Source: Streptomyces longispororuber (lineage in GTDB: Bacteria; Actinomycetota; Actinomycetes; Streptomycetales; Streptomycetaceae). Taken from it: 64,000 bases of DNA. The stretch covers positions 39,160 through 103,159 of the forward strand of contig NZ_BNBT01000006.1 in the NCBI RefSeq assembly GCF_014656095.1, in the 5' to 3' direction. Under the pieces are notes generated by a model. That model was not told where the DNA came from. It worked only from the letters and a program-made list of their open reading frames with translations, and did no database searches. Both the position numbers and the translations under genes were made by a program. This document shows positions 29,489 through 42,859 of the stretch, in pieces; position 1 is the first letter of the stretch, and each line of letters begins with the position of its first letter.

Positions 29489-31792
29489 TCAGGTCGTACG
29501 GGTCAGGTGTGCGGCGAGCTCCACCAGGTCGGTGCCCGCGAGGCGGGGCAGGGCGCAGCCGGAGAGGGTGCGGCAGGAGGCGCGCCAGGTGTCGGGGAGC
29601 GCGGCGGCCGTGCCGAGGACGCCGGTGAGGGCGCCGGCGAGGGCGGGCGCGGAGTCCGCGACGCGCGACAGGCACACGGCGGCGGGCACCGCCTCGCGCA
29701 CCCGGCCGCGGGCCGCGGCCGCCAGGGCGAGGGCGACGGGGACGGTCTCGGCCGCCGCGATGCCGTAGCTGTAGACGTGGTCGACGATCTCGTGCTCCAG
29801 GAGCGGGACCAGCGCGAACGTGGCGTCGGGCGCGGGCGCGCAGGCACGGGCCAGCTTCACCGCGTGGCGGGCGTTGCGGCCGATCTCGGTGTGCTCGGGC
29901 AACTGGGCGAGGGCGGTGTCGACGGCGTCGTCCGGCCCGGCCCCGCCGAGCGCGGCCGCGACCGCCGCGGCCATGGCGCGGGCCCCGTGCACGCCGTCGC
30001 CGTCCTGGGTGTAGCGGGCGTCGAACTCCGCGAGGGCCGCGGCGCGTTCGGGGTCGCCGGGGTGGACCAGGGCGAGGACGCAGGCGCGTACGCACGCGGC
30101 GTCGTCGAAGTAGTGCGGGTTGTCGTGGCCGGTGGCGGGCGGGGCGAGGCCGGCGGCCAGGTTGCCGAGGCCCGCGCGGACGGAGATCCGGGCGCGCAGG
30201 GGGAGTACGGCGGACTCCACCTCCGGCGCGCGGGCCGCGGCGGCGGCGATCTCACCGGCCAGGGTGTGCCAGGACACGGCGAGGGCGGCGCGGGTGCGGC
30301 GGTCCCGGCCGAGGGCCGGGTCGAGGGTGCCGTCCGCGGCGGTCAGGACGGACTCGGCGGTGAAGGCGGCCCACTCGGCGTCGTCCGAGGGGCCGAGGCG
30401 CAGGGGTTCCGGGGGCTGGTTGAGGGCGATGGGGACGGGGAGGGTGGTGGTGGCGTTGTGCTCGGCGAAGGTGTCCAGTTCGCGGGTGAGGCGGCGGGTC
30501 CAGTCGGGCATGCGGGCCGCTCTGTGGCGGGCCGCGGGCCAGCCGGCGGCGTCGCCCGCGGCGAGGCCGAGCAGGAGGCCTTCGACCTGAGCCCGGTCCA
30601 GGCTCACGGGGCTGCGCCCCGGGGCCCCTGACGGGCTCGGCGCCTGTGCACAGTTGCCCGGCACCTCGGGCTGTGCCCACCCTTCCCCGAGCTCTCGGCT
30701 CCGCTCGAGCAGGGGAGACCCCACGCGCCCTGCGGGACGGCTGCCCACGGCTAGGAATGTCTCTGCGGGACGACTGCCCACAGCGGTCGCGGGGGCGGTT
30801 TCCGGGGTCAGCAGGTCCGCGATGTCCAGGACGTGGTGGCCTCTCATGGTGGGGAGGCAGGTGCCGCGTGCCGGGCCGAGGGGGCGGGTCCACTCCGGGG
30901 GGATCGCGGTGGCGCCGCAGGTGGCGCCGGCCAGGGCGCCCGCCACCGCCGCCGTGGTGTCGGCGTCGCGGCCCATGTTCACCGCCATGAGGACCGCCGT
31001 CGCGAAGTCGCCCCCGGCGGCCGCGTACGCGCCGAAGGCCAGCCCCACCGCCTCCGGCGCCAGGTCCGTCCAGGGGTAGCCGCCGACGACGACCGCCGAG
31101 CGCACCGCGCGCTCGCCCCGGTGCGCGGCGGCGACGGCGCGGCGCAGGGAGCGGGAGGTCCAGGAGTCGTACGGGACGACGGCGAGGGCGGCCGCGACCA
31201 CCGTCGCCACCGGGGCCCCGGCCATCGCCGCCGCGACACCCGCCGCGACGGCCTGGCCGCCGTAGATGCCCTCGCCGTCGTGGCTGACGGTGCCGTCGAC
31301 GGCGACCAGGCGGGCCGCCTCGGCCGGGTGGCCCGCGGCGAAGACGCCGAACGGCGCGGCGCGCATGGCCAGGCCGTCGCTCCAGGCGTGCCGGTGCTGG
31401 GCCGAGATGGGCGCCGCGAGGCCCCGGCGGAGGTTCTCCAGGGTGCCGCGCTCGCTGAACCCGGCGCCCCGGAACGGCCCTTCGTCCAGGTCGGCGATCC
31501 ACTCGTGCCAGGCCGTCTCGACGTGGGAGACGGTCAGCGCCGACCCGTGGCGGGCGAGCAGCAGGCCCGAGAAGATCGCGTACTCGGTGTCGTCAGTGCC
31601 CGCGGGGTGCTCGACGACGTACCCGGTGATCCGGCCCCAACGGCGGCGGATCTCCGACGGCTTCAGGTTCTCCGCGGGCGCGCCGAGGGCGTCGCCGACG
31701 GCGAGGCCGAGCATCGCCCCGCGGGCCCGCTCGCGCGGGCCGCCCGCGCCGTCGGGCGCCGGGGCCGGGGGAACGCAGGCGACGGACGCCAT
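29489..31792 (-). CDS. Two-domain ADP-ribosylglycohydrolase fusion, second domain degenerate
   Basis: 767 residues. Domain 1 (about 20-345) has GAMLGLAVGDALGAPAENL and intact metal ligands in GTDDTEYAIFSG and NMGRDADTTAAVAG. A linker (about 345-400) is encoded by repeat DNA. Domain 2 (about 400-767) begins VEGLLLGLAAGDAAGWPAAR but has SDDAEWAAFTAES and SRVADSAPALAGA in place of the metal motifs, so its second site lacks the usual D-x-D and is probably inactive or altered. The ATG at 31792 has GGGAGG six bases upstream. First gene of the cluster. Confidence 0.85.
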   Translation of the reverse strand: MASVACVPPAPAPDGAGGPRERARGAMLGLAVGDALGAPAENLKPSEIRRRWGRITGYVVEHPAGTDDTEYAIFSGLLLARHGSALTVSHVETAWHEWIADLDEGPFRGAGFSERGTLENLRRGLAAPISAQHRHAWSDGLAMRAAPFGVFAAGHPAEAARLVAVDGTVSHDGEGIYGGQAVAAGVAAAMAGAPVATVVAAALAVVPYDSWTSRSLRRAVAAAHRGERAVRSAVVVGGYPWTDLAPEAVGLAFGAYAAAGGDFATAVLMAVNMGRDADTTAAVAGALAGATCGATAIPPEWTRPLGPARGTCLPTMRGHHVLDIADLLTPETAPATAVGSRPAETFLAVGSRPAGRVGSPLLERSRELGEGWAQPEVPGNCAQAPSPSGAPGRSPVSLDRAQVEGLLLGLAAGDAAGWPAARHRAARMPDWTRRLTRELDTFAEHNATTTLPVPIALNQPPEPLRLGPSDDAEWAAFTAESVLTAADGTLDPALGRDRRTRAALAVSWHTLAGEIAAAAARAPEVESAVLPLRARISVRAGLGNLAAGLAPPATGHDNPHYFDDAACVRACVLALVHPGDPERAAALAEFDARYTQDGDGVHGARAMAAAVAAALGGAGPDDAVDTALAQLPEHTEIGRNARHAVKLARACAPAPDATFALVPLLEHEIVDHVYSYGIAAAETVPVALALAAAARGRVREAVPAAVCLSRVADSAPALAGALTGVLGTAAALPDTWRASCRTLSGCALPRLAGTDLVELAAHLTRTT
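30640..30805. repeat. Repeat DNA forming the inter-domain linker of the DraG fusion
   Basis: The segment holds a GC-rich element (CCCGAGCTCTCGGCTCCGCT, GAGCAGGGGAGACCCCAC) of a kind I recall from Streptomyces intergenic regions, and two 17-base near copies TGCGGGACGRCTGCCCA 33 bp apart (30731, 30764). It is read in frame between the two DraG-like domains. Confidence 0.55.
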
Positions 31793-31929
31793 GCCGTGCC
31801 TCCCATCGCGCCGACTGCCGTTCGCAGTGCCGTGGCTGTCCTGCACCATCCCTGCCACGCCGCGCCACTCAGGTGAGCATGTGGTTGCTCAGTGTCACTC
31901 CGTTGGCATGCTCGCGAGCCGGTCGGGGC

Positions 31930-31997
31930 CGCCCGGGAGCCCCGCGCACGGGGTTTCCCGGCCCTCTGCGGACCCGGTCCCGCGGGGCTCCCGGGCG
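31930..31997. repeat. 17-bp perfect inverted repeat between divergent genes
   Basis: CGCCCGGGAGCCCCGCG (31930-31946) pairs with 31981-31997 across a 34-base spacer, between the DraG cluster and the VIT transporter gene. It may be an operator pair or a transcript hairpin. Confidence 0.55.
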
Positions 31998-32147
31998 CTC
32001 CGCGGACCCCGGCACGCCAGGCTTCCCGAGCCCCCGCCTGAGGCGCGTTTTCGCAGGTAAGTACGGCCTTCCTTGCTGGCGAGCACGATTTTTCGCGCGT
32101 ACTTTCGAGATCGCTACCGGGATTTCCGACCGACGAGGGGGCTCGCC

Positions 32148-32879
32148 ATGGCGATCATCGAGACCGAGGCCGCGCTGCACGAGGCGCACCGCGACAACCA
32201 CACGCACCGTGACGTGAACGGTGGCTGGCTGCGCCCGGCCGTCTTCGGGGCCATGGACGGGCTCGTCTCCAACCTGGCCCTGATGACCGGCGTCGCGGGC
32301 GGCTCCGTGGCGCACCAGACCATCGTCATCACCGGGCTCGCCGGACTCGCGGCCGGCGCGTTCTCCATGGCCGCGGGCGAGTACACCTCCGTCGCCTCGC
32401 AGCGCGAGCTGGTCCAGGCCGAACTGGACATCGAGCGCCGGGAGTTGCGCAAGCACCCCAAGGACGAGGAGCGGGAGCTGGCCGCCCTGTACGTCTCCCG
32501 CGGCGTCGAGCCCGCCCTCGCCCGCGAGGTGGCGCGGCAGCTCTCGGCGGACCCCGAGCAGGCCCTGGAGATCCACGCCCGCGAGGAGCTGGGCATCGAC
32601 CCGGGCGACCTGCCCTCGCCGGCCGTCGCCGCGGTCTCCTCCTTCGGCTCGTTCGCGCTCGGCGCGCTGCTCCCCGTGGCGCCGTACCTGCTCGGGGCGA
32701 GCGCCCTGTGGCCCGCCGTGCTGCTCGCGCTGCTCGGCCTGTTCGCCTGCGGCGCCGTGGTCGCCAAGGTGACCGCGCGCTCGTGGTGGTTCAGCGGTCT
32801 TCGGCAGCTCGCGCTCGGCGGGGCCGCGGCGGGTGTGACGTACGCCCTGGGCAGCCTGTTCGGGACGGCCGTAGGATGA
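32148..32879 (+). CDS. VIT-family Fe/Mn transporter
   Basis: 243 residues of the CCC1/VIT1 family, which moves Fe2+ or Mn2+ out of the cytoplasm. RPAVFGAMDGLVSNLALMTG and AAGAFSMAAGEYTSVASQRE are diagnostic. Five membrane helices are predicted, two before and three after a cytoplasmic metal-binding loop (about 95-160) with ERRELRKHPKDEERELA. ATG at 32148 is chosen over the upstream in-frame ATG because of the adjacent GAGGGGG and family alignment. Confidence 0.9.
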   Translation: MAIIETEAALHEAHRDNHTHRDVNGGWLRPAVFGAMDGLVSNLALMTGVAGGSVAHQTIVITGLAGLAAGAFSMAAGEYTSVASQRELVQAELDIERRELRKHPKDEERELAALYVSRGVEPALAREVARQLSADPEQALEIHAREELGIDPGDLPSPAVAAVSSFGSFALGALLPVAPYLLGASALWPAVLLALLGLFACGAVVAKVTARSWWFSGLRQLALGGAAAGVTYALGSLFGTAVG

Positions 32880-32923
32880 GCCGTCGCAGGGATATGCGGG
32901 CATCCGTATAGGTAGCCGTAAAA

Positions 32924-32949
32924 CGGCGGTTTCGATTCCTTTACCGCCG
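32924..32949 (+). terminator. Hairpin after the VIT gene
   Basis: CGGCGGT ... ACCGCCG with a 12-base AT-rich loop, 45 bp past the stop. The 324-bp gap to gltB otherwise holds this hairpin, a palindrome at 33082-33099 and GC-rich sequence. Confidence 0.45.
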
Positions 32950-33081
32950 GGCATGAGCCGTAAGCGCTGCGGGCGATGAGGCCTGTGACGCTTCGGACCC
33001 ACGGTCACGGACCTGCCCGTTCCGGTCCCCTCCCACCGCTCTCCACCCCCTGAGCGATGTCCAGATACTGGAATGGAGTAT

Positions 33082-33099
33082 CCGCTTTTCGAGAAGCGG
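33082..33099. promoter_or_regulatory. Palindrome upstream of gltB
   Basis: CCGCTTTTCGAGAAGCGG is an 18-bp near-perfect palindrome in a locally AT-richer stretch about 105 bp before gltB. It could be a nitrogen or carbon regulator site; it does not match the GlnR box pattern I know. Confidence 0.35.
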
Positions 33100-33203
33100 C
33101 CCATCATGTAACCTGCACGAAATTTCGCCAGGGCCAACGTCGTCCCTCGCCGCCCGCGCCCCCAGAGCCTGGGAGGTGCCCCACCACGACGACGGGAGTG
33201 CCG

Positions 33204-37761
<4,558 letters not shown>

Positions 37762-37769
<8 letters not shown>

Positions 37770-39222
37770 TCCCAAGGGCTTTCTCACGCACGGCCGCGAG
37801 GTCGCCGAGACCCGCCCGGTCGCGGAGCGGGTGCGCGACTGGAACGAGGTCTACGTCCCCGGCTCGCTGCTCCCGATCATCTCCAAGCAGGCCTCGCGCT
37901 GCATGGACTGCGGCATCCCGTTCTGCCACAACGGCTGCCCGCTCGGGAACCTGATCCCCGAGTGGAACGACTACGCGTACCGCGAGGACTGGTCGGCGGC
38001 CTCGGAGCGGCTGCACGCCACCAACAACTTCCCGGAGTTCACCGGGCGGCTGTGCCCGGCGCCCTGCGAGGCGGCGTGCGTGCTCGGCATCAACCAGCCG
38101 CCCGTCACCATCAAGAACGTCGAGGTCTCCATCATCGACAAGGCCTGGGAGACCGGGGACGTGGCCCCGCAGGCCCCCGAGCGCCTCTCCGGCAAGACCG
38201 TCGCGGTCATCGGCTCGGGCCCCGCGGGCCTGGCCGCCGCCCAGCAGCTCACCCGCGCCGGGCACACCGTCGCCGTCTACGAGCGCGCCGACCGCGTCGG
38301 CGGTCTCCTCCGCTACGGCATCCCCGAGTTCAAGATGGAGAAGCGGCACATCAACCGGCGCATCGAGCAGATGCGCGCCGAGGGCACCAAGTTCCGTACG
38401 GGGGTGGAGATCGGCCGCGACATCGACGCGGCGAAGCTGCGCAAGCGCTACGACGCCGTGGTCATCGCGGCGGGCGCCACCACGGCCCGTGACCTGCCCG
38501 TCCCCGGCCGTGAGCTCAAGGGCGTCTACCAGGCGATGGAGTACCTGCCCCTGGCCAACAAGGTCCAGGAGGGCGACTACGTCACCACGCCCGTCTCCGC
38601 CGAGGGCAAGCACGTCGTCGTCATCGGCGGCGGCGACACCGGCGCGGACTGCGTGGGCACGGCCCACCGCCAGGGCGCGGCCTCGGTCACCCAGCTCGAG
38701 ATCATGCCCCGGCCGGGCGAGGACCGGGCGCCGCACCAGCCGTGGCCGACGTTCCCCATGCTGTACAAGGTCACCTCCGCGCACGAGGAGGGCGGCGAGC
38801 GCGTCTACTCCGTCTCGACGACCCACTTCGAGGGCGACGAGGACGGCAACGTGCAGTGGCTGCACCTCGTCGAGGTCGCCTTCGTCGACGGAAAGCTCAC
38901 CCAGAAGCCGGGCACCGAGCGCCGCATCCCGGCGCAGCTCGTCACCCTCGCCATGGGTTTCACCGGCACGGACCGGGAGAACGGCCTGGTCGACCAGTTC
39001 GGCCTCGACCTCGACGAGCGCGGCAACATCGCCCGCGACGCCGACTTCCAGACCAACGTCCCCGGCGTCTTCGTCGCCGGCGACGCCGGCCGCGGGCAGT
39101 CCCTCATCGTCTGGGCCATCGCCGAGGGCCGCTCGGCCGCCCGCGGCGTCGACCGCTACCTCACCGGCGCCAGCGACCTCCCCGCCCCCATCCGCCCCAC
39201 GGACCGGGCCCTGACGGTCTGA
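37762..39222 (+). CDS. gltD: Glutamate synthase small subunit
   Basis: 486 residues. The N-terminal domain binds two 4Fe-4S clusters through [17 protein letters not shown] and CPAPCEAAC. Two Rossmann domains follow: FAD site [15 protein letters not shown] and NADPH site [12 protein letters not shown], with the second FAD motif in [18 protein letters not shown]. It passes electrons from NADPH to GltB. The ATG overlaps the gltB stop by eight bases. Confidence 0.97.
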
Positions 39223-39341
39223 CCTCTCACCCCCTCGACTGTCCCGTACAACGGCGTACGGAACTGAGCGCGGCGCCTGCCGGGTCCCCGACCGGATCCA
39301 CCGGCAGGCGCCGCGTGTTTCCGTGTACGGGGGCCTGGGCC

Positions 39342-39466
39342 GGGCTGCGCTTGGCCGTGCGGGGGCGGGCTGCGCTTGACCGCGCGGGGGTGGGCTGTGG
39401 CTGGCCGTGCGGGGGTGGGCTGCGCTTGACTGCGCGTGGCCGGGCGGTGGTTGACCGTGCGGGGCC
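39342..39466. repeat. 25-bp tandem repeat, 5 copies
   Basis: Five consecutive 25-base units starting at 39342, 39367, 39392, 39417 and 39442 (core GGGCTGCGCTTGRCCGYGCG). Units 4 and 5 are the most diverged. It starts 120 bp downstream of gltD in a gap with no credible gene. Confidence 0.85.
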
Positions 39467-39479
39467 GGTCCCACCCGCC

Positions 39480-39840
39480 CGCCCTTGGCCCGGCGGTTGC
39501 TTCGGTGCCCGGGCCGACCCGCCCGCGTGCCCGTGGCGCCCCGGTGCTCCCGGGGCCCGCCGCACGCGACGGGGCACTCCCGCCCACCCGCCCCCGCCCG
39601 GCGCTCGTTCCGCCACCTCGGACACCCGGCCCGTGGCATGCGCGCCTGCCCTCCTGCGAGCCCCGGCTTCGCCCAAGCAGAGGCGACCCTACTCGCGCCC
39701 CGCGGGACACCCGCCCACAGCGGCGGAGTGCCGGCCCACCCCTCAACCCCACCGCCCGCACCGAGGCGCTCCCACCCACCCGCCCCCCACAACACGGCCA
39801 AGGCGGGCGCGGCCTGTGTGCGCGTACGACGCGATGACAT
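39480..39840. other. Non-coding GC-rich stretch
   Basis: No ORF with start signal, family motif or typical codon bias was found on either strand between the 25-bp array and the long array. The sequence is C/G-rich and poor in clear signals. Confidence 0.6.
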
Positions 39841-39846
39841 TGCGCG

Positions 39847-41330
39847 AGTGCTGTGCGTCGGGGTTGGGGCGGCGAGAGGCGGGGTGGTGCAGAAGGGGCA
39901 TGACGACGCGGGTGAGCGCTGTACACCAGGGCTGGTTTGGTGAATGCCGGGTGTGACGGGGGTGGCAGAAGGAGGGCCTCGACGGTGAGCGAGCGCTCTG
40001 CGTCGGCGTGCGGGTGGCGAATGCCGGAGCCTGACGGGGGAGAGCGCGTGACGACGGGGGATGAGCGCTGCGTATCGGGGCCGAGCTGTCGAGAGCTGGG
40101 GTGTGACGCGTGGGCGGATGGGAGAAGGAACGCGACGGCGGCGGGTGTGCGCTGGCGTCGGGGCCGGATTGCTGGAGGCCGGAGTGGCACGGGTGAGTGG
40201 GGTGGGAGAAGGAGGGCGTCGGCGGTGGGTGAGTGCTGCGTGTTGGGGCCGGTTTGTCGAGAGCTGGGGTGTGACGGGGTGGGAGGAGGAAGGTGTCGGC
40301 AGCGGGTGAGCGCTGTGCGTCGGGTCCGGTTTGTCGAGAGCTGGGGTGTGACGCGTGGGCGGATGGAAGAAGGAAGGCGACGACGCAGGGTGTGCGCTGA
40401 TGTCGAGGCTGGGTTGCTGGAGGCCGGAGTGGCGCAGGTGAGTGGGGTGGGAGAAGGGGGCGTGGACGGTGGGTGAGTGCTGCGTGTTGGGGCCGGTTTG
40501 TCGAGAGCTGGGGTGTGACGGGGTGGGAGGAGAAGGAGGGTGTCGGCAGCGGGTGAGCGCTGTGCGTCGGGTCCGGTTTGTCGAGAGCCGGGGTGTGACG
40601 CGTGGGTGGATGGGAGAAGGAACGCGTCGACGGCGGGTGTGCGCTGGCGTCGGGGTTGGGTTGCTGGAGGCCGGAGTGGCGCGGGTGGGCGGGGTGGGAG
40701 AAGGAGGGCGACGGCGGTGGGTGAGTGCTGCGTGTCGGGGCCGGTTTGTCGAGGGTGGGTGAGCGCTGGCTTCGAGCCGGGTTGCTGAAGTTGGAGTGGC
40801 ACGGGTGGGCAGGGTGGGAGAAGGAGGGCGTCGACGGCGGGTCAGCGCTCCGCGTCGGGGTTGGGCTGGCGAGAGCCGGGGTGGCACGGGTGGGCAGTGG
40901 GAGAAGGAAGGTGACGGCGGCGGGTGAGCGCTCCGCGTCGGGGGTGGGCCGGCGAGAGCCGGGGCGGTACGGGTGGGCGGGTGGGAGGAGGAACGTGACG
41001 ACGGTGGGTCAGCGCTCCGCGTCGGGGTCGGGCTGGCGAAAGCCGGGGCGGTACGGGTGGGCGGGTGGGAGGAGGAACGTGACGGCGGCGGGCCAGCGCT
41101 GGCGTCGGGGCTGAGCGGGCGAAGCCGGGGTGTGGCGGGTGGGTGGGTGGGAGAGGCAACGCGACGGCGGCGGGCCAGCGCTGGCGTCGGGGCCCGGCTG
41201 GCGAGAGCCGGGGTGGCACGGGTGGGCGGGCGGGAGGGGAAGCGTAACGACGGTGAGTGAGCGCCGGCGTCGGGGCCGGGCAGGCGAAAGCCGGGGCGGT
41301 ACGGGTGGGCGGGTGGGAGGGGAACACCCC
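39847..41330. repeat. Degenerate ~84-bp tandem array, about 19 units, G-rich, with G-quadruplex motifs
   Basis: Each unit has the order GAGCGCT - CGTCGGGG - CGAGAGC - CGGGGTG - GGGTGGG - GAGAAGGA - GACGGCGG. Unit starts fall near 40061, 40143, 40227, 40304, 40388, 40471, 40550, 40634, 40719 (truncated to 35 bp), 40754, 40838, 40921, 41005, 41089, 41171 and 41254, with three more decayed units before. Lengths are mostly 82-85 bp with exceptions of 77, 79 and 35. Units 40227-40470 and 40471-40718 are near copies of one another as three-unit blocks. The + strand is G-rich, and perfect (GGG N)3 GGG motifs lie at 40971, 41055, 41137, 41220 and 41303. Confidence 0.9.
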
Positions 41331-41378
41331 CCACCAACCCCCACGTGTAGGACAAACGGGTGGCACCACGAAGGCAAT

Positions 41379-41395
41379 CCGCCGCGCAGCGGCGG
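41379..41395. other. Small hairpin CCGCCGC-GCA-GCGGCGG
   Basis: A perfect 7-bp stem with a 3-base loop between the long array and the sugar transporter promoter; possibly a barrier to upstream transcription. Confidence 0.4.
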
Positions 41396-41466
41396 CGTAG
41401 GGAACCGCCCAAGCACAGCGATAGCGCCCCGCGCAACGGTCATTACGGTTCGGCCGCTTCCCCGAA

Positions 41467-41480
41467 AGGGTCTAGACCGC
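41467..41480. promoter_or_regulatory. DasR-like operator (GGTCTAGACC)
   Basis: GGTCTAGACC at 41469-41478 is a perfect 10-bp palindrome identical to the centre of DasR (GntR/HutC) sites, whose consensus core is TGGTCTAGACCA; the flanking T and A are G here. CTAG is rare in Streptomyces DNA. CAGAAT at 41497-41502 could be the -10, placing the palindrome over the -35 region, a repressor position. Start codon is 57 bp further on. Confidence 0.55.
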
Positions 41481-41535
41481 CCACACCCTGTGTGACCAGA
41501 ATCGCTCCCACCATAGGAACCAGAAGGGGGCCGGC

Positions 41536-42840
41536 ATGAAGCGACGTGTCATCGCGGCGGGTTGTATCGCCTTGACGCTCGGTCTGACCGCAACGGCGTG
41601 CGGCGATGACGGCGGCGACGGCGACAAGGGCGACAAGGCCGACGGCAAGGGCAAGACCCTCACCGTCTGGATCATGGAGGGGACCAACCCCGACCCCCGG
41701 CCCTTCTTCAAGGAGGTCGGCGCGGCCTTCGAGAAGAAGACCGGCGCCAAGATCAAGGTCGAGTACCAGCAGTGGGCCACGGCCCAGAAGAAGTTCACCA
41801 CGGCGATCGAGGGCGGCCCCGACCAGGTCCCCGACGTCGCCGAGGTCGGCACCACCTGGGTACCGCAGTTCGCCGAGACCGACGCCCTGGTCGACGTGAC
41901 CGACGACGTGAAGAAGGCGGACCTCGCGGGCGACCTCGTCGAGGGCCTGAAGGACGCCGGCACGCTGGACGGCAAGCAGTACGGCATGCCGTGGTACGCG
42001 GGCGTGCGGTCCATCGTGTACCGCAAGGACATCTTCGAGAAGCACGACCTGAAGCCGCCGACGACCTGGAAGGAGCTCCAGGAGACGGCGAAGAAGCTGA
42101 AGGAGAAGGAGCCGGGCATGGTCGCCTTCCCGGTGGCGGGCGGCGCGGAGATGTTCGCGGCCCCCTTCGTCTGGGGCGCGGGCGGCGAACTCGCCACCCA
42201 GGACGGCGACACGTGGAAGTCCGCCATCAACTCGCCCGAGGCCGTGAAGGGCATCAAGTACTACACGGACCTCGCGACGAAGGACAAGGTGTCCCCGGCC
42301 AAGGTCAACACCTGGACGGAGAAGGAGGTCGGCGACGCCTGGAACAAGGGCCAGATCTCCATGGCGGTCGGCGGCAACTGGACCCCGAAGGCCATCACCG
42401 ACGCCAACCCGAAGCTGAAGGGCAAGCTCGGCGCCGTGCCGATCCCCGGCGAGAAGGGCGGCATGAGCAAGTCCTTCCTCGGCGGCTCCTACCTGTCGGT
42501 GTTCGACACCGACAAGAAGGACCTCGGCTGGGAGCTGGTCAAGCTCATGACGACGGGTGAGTTCGCCGCGAAGTGGGCCAAGCAGACCAACTACTTCCCC
42601 GGCCAGAACTCCGAGCTGAAGAAGATCGAGCAGCAGAAGGACCCGCTGGTCGAGCCGTTCGCCAAGCAGATGCTGGAGGCGGGCGCGACCGTGCCGAAGA
42701 CCAAGGCGTACGGCGAGATCCAGGCCTCCAAGGTCATCCCCCGTATGGTGCAGTCGATCCTCACCGGCAAGTCGTCCGTCCAGGAGGCCGCGGACCAGGC
42801 GGCGAAGGACATGGACGAGATCTTCGCCAAGGACAAGTAG
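41536..42840 (+). CDS. Sugar ABC transporter substrate-binding lipoprotein
   Basis: 434 residues. Signal peptide with lipobox ending TATAC, lipidated Cys22, then an Asp/Gly/Lys-rich tether. The rest is a family 1 extracellular solute-binding protein: TLTVWIMEGTNPDPRPFFKE, VPDVAEVGTTWVPQFAETDA, GKQYGMPWYAGVRSIVYRKD, and GKLGAVPIPGEKGG. It should capture an oligosaccharide and deliver it to the two permeases downstream. The operator-like palindrome and the neighbouring chitosanase make an amino-sugar oligomer a reasonable guess, not proven. Confidence 0.92.
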   Translation: MKRRVIAAGCIALTLGLTATACGDDGGDGDKGDKADGKGKTLTVWIMEGTNPDPRPFFKEVGAAFEKKTGAKIKVEYQQWATAQKKFTTAIEGGPDQVPDVAEVGTTWVPQFAETDALVDVTDDVKKADLAGDLVEGLKDAGTLDGKQYGMPWYAGVRSIVYRKDIFEKHDLKPPTTWKELQETAKKLKEKEPGMVAFPVAGGAEMFAAPFVWGAGGELATQDGDTWKSAINSPEAVKGIKYYTDLATKDKVSPAKVNTWTEKEVGDAWNKGQISMAVGGNWTPKAITDANPKLKGKLGAVPIPGEKGGMSKSFLGGSYLSVFDTDKKDLGWELVKLMTTGEFAAKWAKQTNYFPGQNSELKKIEQQKDPLVEPFAKQMLEAGATVPKTKAYGEIQASKVIPRMVQSILTGKSSVQEAADQAAKDMDEIFAKDK

Positions 42841-42859
42841 TCAGAGACGAGTCACTGCC

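Noticed and set aside
28344..29768. Long plus-strand frames antisense to the DraG genes
   Set aside because: No family motif, no start signal; composition is that of a reverse-frame shadow.
39937..41114. Overlapping plus-strand open frames in the same array
   Set aside because: Their products are Gly/Arg/Trp-rich shadows of the repeat that shift frame from unit to unit.
39847..41330. CRISPR array
   Set aside because: Repeats are degenerate throughout, there are no unique spacers of constant length, and no cas genes are nearby.
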